This document shows, one piece after another, positions 24,322 through 38,300 of a stretch of 64,000 bases of DNA (positions are counted from its first letter, which is position 1; each line of letters opens with the position of its first letter). The position numbers and the translations under genes were made by a program. Under the pieces are notes generated by a model. It was given only the letters and a program-made list of their open reading frames with translations. It was not told the origin of the DNA and did no database searches. The stretch is from Bugula neritina (Eukaryota > Bryozoa > Gymnolaemata > Cheilostomatida > Bugulidae), in NCBI GenBank assembly GCA_964035545.1, contig OZ037767.1, positions 2,484,680 through 2,548,679 on the forward strand, written 5' to 3'.

Positions 24322-25338
24322 CTTTCAGACAATCTAGTTTCAACATTGGAGCAATCTTTAATTAATACTGTGGTTTTAATTCATAGGAATCACTTGTGTG
24401 GTTATCTACAGCAACTGACGACTTTTAATGCTAAGTCCTGATTATATTTTTGCATGTTTTTCAATAGTGCATTTGAATTGCTTTATACGGTTTCCTTATA
24501 AATGTTATTTAAGTATTAATATTATTTTTGTAAAGTGCTACAGTATATATTTTATTTATTATTTTGATAGTCATAGAGTTCCGAGTTGATTTATTTTGAA
24601 AGAGCTTCAACACTTTTTTAATTGCATAATAACCGATTTTCTCCCTGTAACAGTATATGCATGATAGATATTACAATATTATATTGAAACTAGTTTGGTG
24701 TAAATATTGTATATAGGCTACCACAGACACATCAGTACAAAATTCAATCACAGATATTACTTCTCAAAGCAATATTTTTTATTTCTTCATTTATATAGTC
24801 ATGTGGTCAGTGTTGAGTAGATGAGTTTATTTGTATTCTTTTTGAATATAATTACAATGCTATAATACCTCTAAAATAAAATATAAAATCAATTCGAAAC
24901 TGAAAATTGTGTTAAGTAGGTTTAACATCTTCTGGCCCACCAGTGAGATCATACAATAAGTATATTCTTATGAATTTAACTGATGATTACGTGTTGCTGC
25001 AATGCCAAAGCTAGGATCACGTCACGATCTCATGCCAATGGTGGAGGGCGGGAACTTGCTGGGCGGTCAAGCGTGTAAACTAGTCATTTATCTGCATTTG
25101 TACCAGTCACTAAGTTGTGCTCACCCCTCGCATCAACATACTGCATAATCGCAATTTACTGGTACAATAATTCTTTTTTCTATGTTAGAAACGTGATAGC
25201 CCAGTATTACACTGGAATTACAAGTGAAGTGTTTCCTAATCAAAGCATTACAGTAGAGTGGTAACGAACTCTACCACTAGACTCAATGTGATCAGGCCTT
25301 GTAGGCAAAAATGGTACATCTATGGTTATCTTTCTACT
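24322..25338. other. 3' UTR and intergenic
   Basis: AT-rich, no coding frame. It contains the presumed 3' UTR of the secreted-protein gene. Confidence 0.5.
24875..24880 (+). terminator. Candidate polyadenylation signal AATAAA (secreted-protein gene)
   Basis: First AATAAA found downstream, about 550 bp past the stop; a variant signal closer in is possible. Confidence 0.4.
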
Positions 25339-25608
25339 GAAAGGAAGTTGAACGTTTTCCCATAATCCATCCCGATTTATGTTGTTTTTTTCAGCCTATA
25401 GCCTAGGTTTCTCACTTTTTCTTTGCAGTACAGTAGGGGTTAAAAGTACCCTGGCCCTAGCTGATAATAATTGACTACTCATAAGAACTTATGCTAGATA
25501 ATGCATTACATGATTTGTCATATTATAGAATATACTGCATTATATAATACCCGTATGTATTATCAGCACTTCTCAGTCTATCGTATTTTAGACTTCAATA
25601 TAAATGTA
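25339..25608. repeat. Dispersed repeat, copy 1 (~270 bp)
   Basis: Direct repeat of 27701-27958 at roughly 85-90% identity by eye, including cagcctatagcctaggtttc and cataatccatcccgatttat. No TIRs or coding frame are evident. Confidence 0.9.
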
Positions 25609-25860
25609 GTTCTCTTATCCAACCCCAACTTGCGTAACCTCTGAATAGTGATTCTACCAAAATAATGCTGGTATGAGAGAATGATACATGCATAGTATCA
25701 ACTCTCCACTGGTTATAACCAAGTTGTTGTATGACTTTTCTAGCTGCTAGATATGGAACTACAGTCAAACTGAACAGAGCTGGATAGTTTTACCATGAAA
25801 ATACAACCCAGTACAGCCACAACAACTTATCATTACAAACAGAAATTTGATATTATTTAG

Positions 25861-25866
25861 TTTATT
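25861..25866 (-). terminator. Candidate polyadenylation signal (minus AATAAA) for DNAH6
   Basis: TTTATT on the plus strand, about 380 bp downstream of the DNAH6 stop. Confidence 0.35.
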
Positions 25867-26246
25867 CTCAGCAACATAAGTATATAGACACTCTAATAAA
25901 ATGATTTGTAACAGCAAAATAAAATATAATGTAATGAATGGACGGAGAAATTTTGGACGTGTAAGAAAATTAAATAAAATACAATATAATAATATATTTA
26001 TAATATAATATAAATAGATGCAGCTTTTCCAATGGAACCCCGCAGTAAAGTAAAGGTTACATAATAATGGTACTAGACCAAGTTTATAGGACGGAAAAAT
26101 TTAACAAAAACTCTGCAAATGCAAGCTACTCATTGGGAATATCAAAAGTTTTGTGACACAGCATAGACCAATACACAGATATTGTAGCTTCATTTGAGCA
26201 ACAGAACACTATATATACTTTCTCAGAGTCTATCATAGCCTTAGGT

Positions 26247-26350
26247 CTATTCACTGAGTTGGCAGAGACAGGCAGCTCCCATGTTGATCCAATAGTCCTG
26301 AGGCTTGGCTGAAGGTAAATGTACAGCCACAACAAAGTTGGTAGAGTGAC
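26247..26350 (-). CDS. DNAH6: DNAH6 exon 59, C-terminus and stop
   Basis: 104 nt including TAG at 26247-26249: [20 protein letters not shown], ending CQLSE, the expected dynein C-terminus. Confidence 0.96.
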
Positions 26351-29300
26351 CTGAAAACATTAACATTATTACAATATTACTGCAATACAATAATATATTA
26401 CTGCAATACAATAATATATTGCTGTAATACAATAATATATTGCTGTAATACAATAATATATTACAGTAACAAAGACAATATGTTATTATAATACAGTAAT
26501 ACTGCAATATAATAATGTACTTGTATTAGAAATTTACCACAGCAATATCTTTGGTCTATATAATATAGTATACTATTGTAATGCAAAAGTATATTTGCAT
26601 TTTATACAATGATACAAAGAACAACATTGTATAGTATATCATGTTTAACCAGATTGTAGAATGTTTTCACTCTTTGGTAGGCAACAAGGGCTGTCATTAG
26701 TTTCTATATTATATCAATCATACAGTAATGACATGTCTAGTTTTAGAGGTTATTGTACACATAATAGCTACACTACATGGTGTTACCTACCAATACCATG
26801 CCTAGCTGCATATAGCTATACTACAACTAGAGTGTACACTTCAAAGTTCAATGACTTCCAAGTACCACGTTGTAGTAATTACAATTCACTATAAGGCAAC
26901 ACAACTGTTTCTAACATAATACAGTACTCCCTCCATATATCTCAATAAGCCTACAAGTCCCAAAACCTCAATTCGTGACATATAAAAATACCAAATTATA
27001 TAAATCATGGGTTTGTTAAATTCGGCCATGTTGTCCCTATACACTTATACATAAGCCACAAAACAGGGGTCCGATGGACCTAGGATATTTTATGAGATAT
27101 AGAAGCGTGAGATATGGAGGGAGCACTGTAATATACACCATAAATATATCATGTAGTAAATCACAATATGTGTTTACATTTGGTATAATATTATTCAATA
27201 TTACTTGTTTAGCATAAATGTAAACTTTGCCAACAACAATCCATCAACTTTGGCTTCCAAATTAAACATTGTTTAATCAAACAACTTTCTCTCAACTAAT
27301 CATTTTGGCAGAGGAGATTTCTAATTTATCAAATGGGATGGAACAGTCTTTTGTGAGTGTGTAGATCAAAGTGGCTCGGAAAATGAGGGCAGTGCAAATG
27401 TACTGGCAGAAATGGAGCCCAGCTTGTATTTGATGTTAGAAATTAATGGAATTACTTGCAGAACTGGTAATTAAATGGTAGTTAAGTTCAAAACTATGTG
27501 AACCCAGCTGCTCACAAGGAGTTGAAGATTGAAGCAAAGTTTATGATGTAATGCAGACAAACTAATCAGCTTTGCAGATAAATCAGATTCAACAAGACGT
27601 TGACATATAGATTAGTGTTATCAGAACTTTACTGTAGTTCGGCTTATATTCTGCGGAAATGAAATGAACTGAACTGAGCACACACCACCTCTTGAATACC
27701 GAAAAGAAGTTGAACGCTTTCCCATAATCCATCCCGATTTATATGTGGTTTTTTCAGCCTATAGCCTAGGTTTCTCACTTTTTCTTTGCAGTACAGTAGG
27801 GGTTCAAAGCACCCTGGCCCCAGTTGATAATAATTGACTACTCATAAGAATTTATGCTAGTTAATGCATCACATGATTTGTTACATTATATAATACCCGT
27901 ATGTATTAGGCCTACAGCACTTCTCAGTCTATCCTATTTTAGACTTCAATATAAATGTGTATAGTGTAGTATATAGTAGAGTATAGTGTAGTATATAGTA
28001 GAGTATAGTGTAGTATATAGTATAGTATAGTAGTGTGTTATAGTATATAGTATAGTGTAGTAGGCATAGTGTCGTATACTACACTATATATAGTGTAGTG
28101 TAGTGTAGAGTATAGTATAGTGTAGTGTAGTGTAGTATATAGTATAGTATAGTATAGTAGGTATAGCGTAGAGAGAATATAGCAGGGGGGATAATTACCA
28201 GTAGTAGAGAGCACGCCAGCTCTAAGTCCTGTCTTATAAAGAGGTGCGATATAGTCAGCCTCATCTGGCACAAAGTCCATCTTAGGCTCCATGTGTAACA
28301 TAACTAGAGGTGGATTCATCTCCCCTGGGTTAGAGTCGGCCAACACCATCTCATCAAAGTCCCACCTACAGACAGATACACCATGACTTTGCACTAACAG
28401 CGCTATGCTTTGAAACTTAATATCCTTAATGTAAAATGAGTTGAGTAATATAGAAAAAATATTGGAATGAAGGAAATAAAAAACAAATGTACCACAACTG
28501 TGATGGAATCACTATCAAATGAATGCCAGCATTCATGTCCCTTTATAATGAGTCAATACAAATAAGGGTTATGATTGTACATGTACTACGTCATGTAACA
28601 GTCATCAAGGCATCATGACAGCTGCTAGAAAAAGTCATTTATTTACTCCCTTCTCCCACATATTCCAGTAGGAATGCAACACAACTAGGCTTTATTATTA
28701 AACAATGAGTTAAATTTTCAGTTTCCCCCTCTACTACTAGGAACTAAGAAGAAGCCAAGTTTTGGATTTACAAGTTTAGGAAAGTTGCTGTTCAAATCCT
28801 TAGGCACGTTAAACTTGCTTTACATCTTGTGTTGTGAGGATTTAGCAAATACTTTGCAAATAATACAGCATTATGAGTAACGATTCCTGCTTTAGTCTAG
28901 GGAAAATTACATATGAAAACAGATAATCTGAATAAATCCCCTAAAAGACATCATATTCACCATCACAGAATGGTATATGCCTTATTTTACTTGCAAATTT
29001 TATTACTGGCTTAAATAAACATTGATCTTGATGTAGTATTAACTACAGCCTGTCAACTAATATGTATAACAATTGTGTAGAACCAAGAAATGGTATTGCT
29101 GTGTTAAGAGATCAACAAATTCAATTCCCGTCAGGTGCCAAATCCGGTATTTGGTGTCTCATTGCAAATCTTTGTTGAAATCTATTTTTAATAAAATTAA
29201 ATTCCAAAACCAGGTTACTAAATGAAGAGCTTGTATCATAAGATGCAGAGGCACATTAGGTGACAAGTTATGTAATTTAATGTGCGACGAATGAAAGGCA

Positions 29301-32300
29301 ATTTCATTAATTCTATTTCTGGCAGCCAATTTTAGAATCTGTATATATTACACTCAATATTTAAACACAGGTATCATGGAGTTAGTATTGGAAACCTAGA
29401 TAATTTCCAAAGTTAAACGGAAAGGGGCGCTAGTTCACTGCCCTAACCAGAAAAGCAGATATAAGCCCACAACCTACCTGCAGCCATCTAAGAATACTCC
29501 ATGAACTATGACCCCGTCCTCTGGTTTTTCCAGTTCTTTGTCCATCTCCAGCTCTTCGCCAAACTTAAGCTCCGCCATTGCCTTCTGCACGTCTGCTTGT
29601 TGGCGGAAATGTTTGAGAGGGTGGAACTCGAAGGTCAGGTGGTCTATGGGTAGGTTGTACTTCCTGGCATGGTTCTGTAGCGTCCCAGTCAGGAAACCTG
29701 GAGATAAATATGCAGCAGTTAGAATGTTAAACCTGCCAGCAATTCAAATAACATTACCTACATTATATTATTAGTCATGTACATTCAAATATACAAAACA
29801 ACAATGTTTTAAGAGAAAATTGCGGCTAATTTATGACTCACGGAACACGGTTAGCTTTACAAATAGCTATGATTTGAAAATCATTAGAAAAAATTACCTT
29901 GTGGGAAGAAAAATCCTGAAATCCAGAAAGACCTGGGAATTCCTCTGAGAATCCATTGGTATATAAAATCTAGACGTAGTATGAGATCCTGCACCCAAGA
30001 AGCCAGTGGCTTAAGGGAGGGGTACGCAGCATTCTCCCATTCTGTAGGCACTTGGTTGTTTAGGAATGCAGTGTAAATGAGTTCCAGGGAGTCACTCATC
30101 ACTACAAAACCTTTAATTGCCTTCAGCAGCTGGTCCAGGGAAGCCTAGAGTATAGCAGGAGAGGGTGTAGAGAGGGGGTACAGAGTCAAGGGGTGGAGAC
30201 AGCAGGGGGGTAATTATAAAAATAAAGTGTACAATTTATGCTGAACACGGAATTTGTTTAAAAAAATGATGTACAATATAGATATATTTAAAAAGATATT
30301 CAATGTAAAGTACGAATATTGTTATAGCATTAGAAATATTTCGACTACATGTTGGACTATAGAGCCCCGGATGTAGTGCAACTACTGTTAGAGTTAATAT
30401 CAGGTCTTGCATGCTAAATGTGAAAACCATTTAATCACATTTCAGGTTAAATATCAAATCTTATCAGACATTGAACTTAGTGTAATGGCTAACAGCAAAT
30501 GCAAATTATAATTTCCAATTTTTATGATGCGAGCCTAATTATTGGCTGATTGTTAATAAGATTAAGAGAAAATCTTAAGAGATTAAAACTACACAGAAAT
30601 AATAATTGTTAATTCTTCTCAACCACAACCAATTTGGAGGATAAAAACTGAACATATTGAATGTGGTAAGTACAGAGTAACACGGAACCTTCCACATTTG
30701 TTAAGATTTTCTACTTATTTAATAGAGGCCAATTCTAGAAAAAACATTTTATGAAATAATTCATTGGTAAACTAGAATCGTTATAGGTAGTGTTTCGAAA
30801 AGCTTTTTCAACAATTTAGTATGTTTAAATTAAAACCCATGGAGCCATCTTCTTCACTGGCTTTGGTGTTTGGCACAAAAAGTTTTAGAATTTAGCAAAA
30901 AAGAGAGAAAGTTAGGATGACTCGACTAATTCCAAGTCTACTGTGCATGCACCATGGGCAGTGCTATGTTTTTGTATAACTCACAATGTAGGCATGGAAT
31001 GTTATTTAGTGATAAAAACATGACACATTAGTAAATAATTAGTAAAACAGCAAAACAATCTAGATCAAAATCCTTCCATATGAAATTTTTTCAATATTAA
31101 TTATCTGACTGATTTAAGGGAAGAGAAGTATATTTAGCGAGTGGAGTGCGTGTGAAGACTCGTGAGGACTCGTGGTGGCTGGTGTTGCCTTGTGCATAGA
31201 TGTTGCAGATTAAACCCGCTAATAGATAAGAACTAGGAAACAGGTTAATGATGTGACGGATGAGATTGAGATTATGAGAAACATCAGCCAAATTTAATAG
31301 TGATTCATTGTTGTAATACTGCCACTACACCTTCTGGGAGGAAAGGATTATATATTAGACTAAAAATGGTAAAATCTGTAGCGAAAACAGAATGGTGAGT
31401 ATATATAGAGATGCATACCACATCACAGGGTGACTTTGCTAAACTAAGAAGTTGTTTTGATGAACTAAGTTATAATACTGAAGGTCAAAAATAAAATGCA
31501 GGCTGAGCAGTGTTTTTATATACAGCACCTGCAACTTTCAAACTTATTACAAAACAATTTCAACTCAATTAAACCTTTCAAAAAGCTGATTCATGATTGT
31601 CATATATAAACAAGAATTATTTAATTAAATTAAATGATGAGACTTTAAGAATGCAATATAAATATGCCATCTGTTAGCCATGTTATTCATACTAATTTCC
31701 CTCGAGTTGCCCTTAATGTCTCAAGCCGTACCTTAATGACGCGAAGAAGTTTGTTGTATCTGTCGGTTTCCTGCGTGAGAACCGTAGTTAGAGAGTTAAC
31801 TCTTCCCTTCTCGTCCGTCTCAAACATCTCGCTGTTGGCCTCCTCGATGTCCAACTTATCCATGAGCTTACTGAGCACGCTCTCCGCCAGTTCGTAAACA
31901 ATCTCATCGTTGGATTTGCCTCCCCCGGCAGAAGACAGTCTCGGCTGCATCTCGAGTATCGTGTTTACGAGGGCATTCGTCTCGGATATCTGAGAAATTG
32001 AAAATGTGTAGAAAAGTTTTATAACAAAACTACATCAGTATGTAAAGAGAAAATGAATCAATCCAAAAATACTTTTTCAGTAATAAAAGTTCAAAACTAT
32101 AATTTTATCTATTTTATATAACAAATCCAATCAATACATTAAATGAATTATGCTATGAACTTCCATTTTACAAGATATTGCATTGATCTCTAACCTGGAA
32201 GGCAATATTAGCATTCTCATGAAGACCAAAGATCTCAGGTTCATCAATGAGGGGCAGCGAATCAATGTATTGCCTATATTCCTGAATGGTGTTCATGTTG

Positions 32301-35300
32301 GGGGCGTAGTACACCCCAGACGGGGAATACTTGTAGCCTTCCTCCAAGGTGTGGGTGGCAAAGAATGTTTTCAATATGGTAGACAAGCATCTCTGGTCCC
32401 ACTTATCAGTCACCCTTCCACCATACGTGATCTGAAGGCAACAGTTAATATAAAACAAGTTGCAGGGGTATAAAAACAGTCTTTCTGTACATTTCTTAAA
32501 TAAGAAGGAAAAGTTGAAAAAAATGACACTTGAAAACCTACACACATGACCTTTGACCGATGACCTACATGCATACCCTACGTACTGTATTTTAGTAACT
32601 ATATCAGTTTGAGAAGGTATGATTGAAGTTTAATTTAATTAAAGCCAGCAGTTGTGGGAAAATATGGCTTTTCAGTAAAAATAGAATTGAACGTAGCACT
32701 GAGAATTAAATATCCTGAATATTTTAAGGTCGGGTGAATTACCCAGCCCTACTAATGAAAACCAGACTTTTAGTAACATGACCCGATATTGCTCAACACT
32801 TTTGTGAATTTGTGAATCACTGAAAAGTAATTTAGAAGTCACAAATTCTAACACATTTAGCAAACGAGGCTAATTTTATATCAAAAGAATGAAATCACAA
32901 AATTTTAGGTTCAAGTACAGAATCTAGGATGTGAGCCCCATAATCAGACAGAATGTTTACAACCACACATACTGGTCAACAATATTTTTTCCAATGATCT
33001 ATACAAGACTGTAATTGATTTACTGTGATCCTTACCCTTTAATGAACCAACACGAAAATTGGCAGTCTTGAAAACATTAGCGTTTTGTGTCAAACAGAAA
33101 CATGTTATAATATTTGACTCATGTTGATTTTAATTTGACGTTTTACTATAGTTTGAGAAATTATTAGGTATAGGTAAGGACTGGAGGCATCATTGACTCG
33201 AAAATGATGGTAATTAGTGTGTCACCCAGCGAGTCGATGCTGGCTGGTACAGACCAACACCAGTAATTACTTCAAAGAAATAAACACTTGAAAATACTTT
33301 CTGTAAATACCTCCAGTAACCAAGAGCAATACTCTATATCGAGAAGATAACTCCTGTTAACAAACACATGCTTGTGTTTATGTAGAAAACCAAACGAAAA
33401 GCTGAAGAGTTTCAAGTTGGAGTGAGATAATATAGGGTAAATATAAAGTAATACTAAAGATGCAGGTATAGACTAAATTCCTCACCTCTCCAGTAATGTA
33501 GATGAGGGTGTCCCATGGTATGAGCCCCTCTGCACAAAACATCTGCATGTTGAGAAGAGCACATTCTCTATCACTGTCACTGAACGGGTACTACAAGCAA
33601 CAAGAAACTGATCTCAGCTGTTATAAATATATGTTATGGAATATATATTATACTTTTATGTTTACATGCTGTATATGCTATACACATGCTATATATATGC
33701 TATATATAGTATATACCTACATAAAATATATAGCGTGTTTTGTAAATGTATGTTAAAAATCACAGAATAATATATATGTTATTTAGCAAATGCTGACGGT
33801 AAAGAGGATTTGCCATGAATTTTTTTCATATACAATAATATAATAGACCTATACAATAATATAATAGACATATACAATAATATAATAGACCTATACAATA
33901 ATATAATAGACATATACAATAATATAATAGACCTATACAATAATATAATAGACCTATACAATAATATAATAGACATACACAAGAACATGAAAAATTAAAC
34001 TAACAAATAAATTTCCAACAACGTGACCTGTAATACACAGTGATCACATTTTATGGCAACTGGCCATCTTCTAGAGTTAAAAATAGATATGCACATAATC
34101 AGGTGACTATATATAAATATCATGGAGTACCCTTGGAAAATATCACTCCATACAGAGCACTGCAGCTATAACATTATTATGCAGAAGTTGTGCCATTAAA
34201 ACTGTATAATTAATTTCACTAAGTGGAGGAATTACAAAGCAGTTTTCACAGAAAATTTCTTCATATTTGTACACATCGGTACTAATAAAAGAGTGGCACT
34301 AACTTGGCTACAATCCAGCACCAAACTCAGCCAAGTTCCAGAAAGGCAAAACAAAAGCTGAAAAGAATTTCTCTTTAAAAAAGATAAATGAGAAATTTGG
34401 TCCTACTTTGTAAGAGACTGAGTAGAGTACCAGCTATTGAGTAGATATTAAAAGGGAGTAAAGCACAGCAAATAAAAGTGACTGGTACATCACGTGATAC
34501 AGCGGAGATGGAGATGGAGTTGGATATCCTTAGTGTGTTAGTTGAAAAATGGAAGTTAGTATCGCAATGACAGTTGAGTGCTTCCATTTGTGACTACATT
34601 CCAATAAAAATCATCAAAATACAGCACGGAGCAGTATTTTTTGCTCAGTTAATGCAAAACTGAAACTAATTACTAAAACAACTCCTGATTCTAAAGGCAT
34701 CGACTGTACTCGGTGCAAACTCACTAGAATATTATATAATCAGTAAGTTTGCATAAGGAAGGGAGGCAACCTAATAGTATATGCAGTATTAGAATATTAG
34801 TATATCCACTGCAGGGTACTGTGTATTACCTTTATGTTCCAACCCAACGGTCCAAATTTCTTCCGCTCTTGAAGGATGGCGTGGAAGAAACAAATGCCAA
34901 ATATCACTTTGCGCCATTTCATTCCAAGAACTAAAAATGCAATTCAATTATTTATACAACTGGCAGTTGGTGGTACTGGCTTGTCTTATGAACTAAATAC
35001 GACCCTTTGACACTTGTGGTAATAAAAACATTCTACTTTAAGGATGTTGAGCATGGCATAGATATGCACCTGAGGGAAATTGTTCAACACTTTGAATATA
35101 AGTTACCATTTCCATATTAGGAGCTGATATTAGTATCAACAACAGAGTATAACAGAGTATAGCAGAGTATAGTAGAGTGTAACAGAGTATAACAGAGTGT
35201 AACAGAGTATAACAGAGTATAACAGAGTATAACAGAGTATAACAGAGTATAACAGAGTATAACAGAGTATAACAGAGTATAGTAGAGTATAACAGAGTGT

Positions 35301-38300
35301 AACAGAGTATAGTAGAATATAACAGAGTATATAGTAGAATATAGCAGACAGATTATAATATTTATAAGAATTAATAGAAAGTGAAAGTAACATTTGTCCA
35401 CACTAGTTGCTGACAACTTAAGTTTAATCTTTCCCTACTTTCTCTTAATCCCTAGTTCTACGTCATAAATCTGCAAATTTTTTGCAGAAGACCTGCAGAA
35501 AATCCGTGTGAACAGCTCCCTCCCAATCAGCTGAGACATCATAACTCACACATGCAGAGTGAAGAAGGCGGCCGTGAGAATAGAAGCCCTGAACAGCTAA
35601 TAGTTATGATGTTATACCTGCTTCAGCCACTTTTGTGGTTTCTAATCCCTTTAAGCTACTTTGGACTTGTAACTTAAAACCAACCATTCCTTACAATCTT
35701 TTACCTGATTTCCAATTTTTAAATATTCTGGCCTGATATGAGGAGTAGCTGCCCCTAGGAGAGGTTCTGAGTAAATCTCAGTTTGAGCACAGCGTTGCGT
35801 AGGACACCCCCCCCCCGCACCCAGTAAACTGGTGTTAACACACTTACTATTTTCTTCGAAAAACTTGGCAGTCATTTCAGTGAAAGCTCTCCTGGTGTTG
35901 GCTCGCAGCCCTTTAGGAGGCTCATTGGTGACCTTGACACTGTTCTGAAGGACGCTGACCGGGAAATGTTTGGCCGGCATCGAAGACAAGTAGAGCCGGA
36001 AGTCCTCGTGAATATCCTTAGGATTCTCTTGCATATTCTTGATAGTATTCTCCATGGGAATCATCCAGCTAGCGGCAAGATGGCAGTTCTAACAAAACAA
36101 GCAAATGGAATCGCTAAAAAATCAACAGAAATCACAGGATATATTTCAATATAATAAAATCAAGCTCATTAGTTTCGAAGTATCAAGTAGACAAATCTTC
36201 ACTCCATATCCTGCCGCAATAAAACTGCTCAGTTACATACAATCATCCAAGATATTATCATATAGCAGTTTTTATGTTTTAATTTTATCATATGAAAAGA
36301 TCTCCCACCACCACCTTTATCATTAGAAAGCTGGGGAGTTCTTTTCTCCAACTAACATCATGTTTTGTATTCTCTTAAAAATATATTCTACGATTTATCA
36401 TCAGTTTTGTAGAAAGGCATAAGTGTTCAAAAATATATCTTTCTCCTTACATAACGTATTCATCGACATTGTTACTTAATGCACCCTATTTGCAATGACA
36501 TTAGTTTCTTTTTTATTCAATCACATTTATGTTAGCTAGATTGAGTCAGTCTCAGACCTTCTAATTTGGCTAAAACGTGACGAGTGGAAGATTTTTAAGG
36601 AAACTTATTACAACATATACAAGCATTCTATTTTATAACCATGATGTATACATCAGTGAATAATGTACATATAACTACTCAATTTCTATCCGACAAGCAT
36701 TCATAGGGAAGAACAATAAAGGAACAAGGCTGTGACTTTATATAGACTGTGGACCAAAATTACTAATCACCCCCTTACCTGGAGAAATACCCAGTCCCCG
36801 TCCTTTGCAGCATGACTAATCATTTTCTCGGCAACTGGGCCTTGGCCTTGGCCCAATGATATGCTGTAAACTTTCTCGGTCATTCCTCTCTCTTTAGCAA
36901 ACCTTTGAATCACATGAAATTCATTTTGAATAAATTTCTTTAAATATAGTATCCAGCGCATAAATATCATAAATATAGTTTTTATGACAATCAAACATCT
37001 GCCAAACTCTGATTATTTCATTTTCAAAATATAATTGTGAAATGTAGCACCAAAATACAGGGAGTTTTTAAATCGCATAATTACTACCAGATATTAATAG
37101 TTGGCAAATGTATTGATTAACATAATTAATCTTCCCAAAGTGTTAAGCAATGACAACACAAAGCACACATTCTTCCTGGTAAAGTCACATGTCACTATAT
37201 TATGTGTGCGTGACGAGCTAAACCGCACCAGCTGATCAACCATAACATTTCAATTGCACAGTTTATACACTTATAAGTGGTATGAGTAAAGCGTTGAATA
37301 CTACAAACCAACGTCAACAATGATGGAGTTAAATTTGCATTGCAGTCACTGATTGGTGAACAGTTTGTTACAAAAAGTTTTAAAATGCATTTTTTAAGTT
37401 TAAAAATTTATGACTAATAAAAACATAAGCAATCATGATGATATGCTTCTAATTTCAGTCGAGTACTTTTAAAGTACCCCTGTAGCAAATTGCACCATCT
37501 TTTTATAAAAAACTCTGATCTAAAGTTATTTTTATTAAAAAACAGCTGGAATGGTGTGTGGTGATTGTGAGCAGTTATAAGGGCATATGTACTAAAGTCG
37601 AGATAGCTATTGCTCATAACTGACTTCAAATATCCTTATTTAGAGATCAACTGAAGTGAAGGTCATAAACTAAATTCTAACTTCGTCACTTCAATATTTC
37701 CAAACAATCAGATAATAGGAGATCTAATTTAGGCCGACAGCCATTTAATTGAATACTTTGACACTTTTTCTAAAATGTTGGTAAATTGCAGAGTTACAGA
37801 GGTTCACCCGGTAGTCAAATCAATTTAAATTGGAAATACAAAACATTTCAATTAAAATTGTATTTAATATAACATCCGTGACAGTCTTTTAACAATGGTG
37901 GCTGTACTAATTACAGTTAATCAATCAAAGGCAACTAACTACACAGACTACATGGATATAAAGATATGCCTTTGATGACTCATTTCTAAAATAAAATATC
38001 ATTTTATCAATTAGACTGAGCACTGCTAGTACGGACTTGCCGAATGTTTTCCTTAACTTTAATATAATGAAATAATATACTAGACTACACAAAAATTAAT
38101 TTACAAAGCACTAATTTGCTTAAGCAACCTTTACAAGAAGTTACTATTAAAATGTGTGTATACATTGCATATGCAAAATTGAAAGTATTTTAATAAACAT
38201 TGATGTCTTCACATATGCTCTAGACTGTAGAGGTACCTGAGGAAGTTGCCCATGGGGTCGGTACCAGTACTCAACACAAACACAAGGGGCGTAATCTTCG

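Noticed and set aside
26661-26894. 77-codon plus-strand frame in the last DNAH6 intron
   Set aside because: No domain, no promoter or splice context; composition matches the surrounding intron.
31687-31731. Read-through of DNAH6 exon 55 encoding LETL, resembling the human sequence at that place
   Set aside because: Exon 56 ([12 protein letters not shown]) restores exact spacing when the GTACGG donor is used; the four-residue match runs into a stop soon after and is probably coincidence.
35117-35416. Frames rich in [10 protein letters not shown]
   Set aside because: Translation of the 10-bp intronic array; all frames open by composition.
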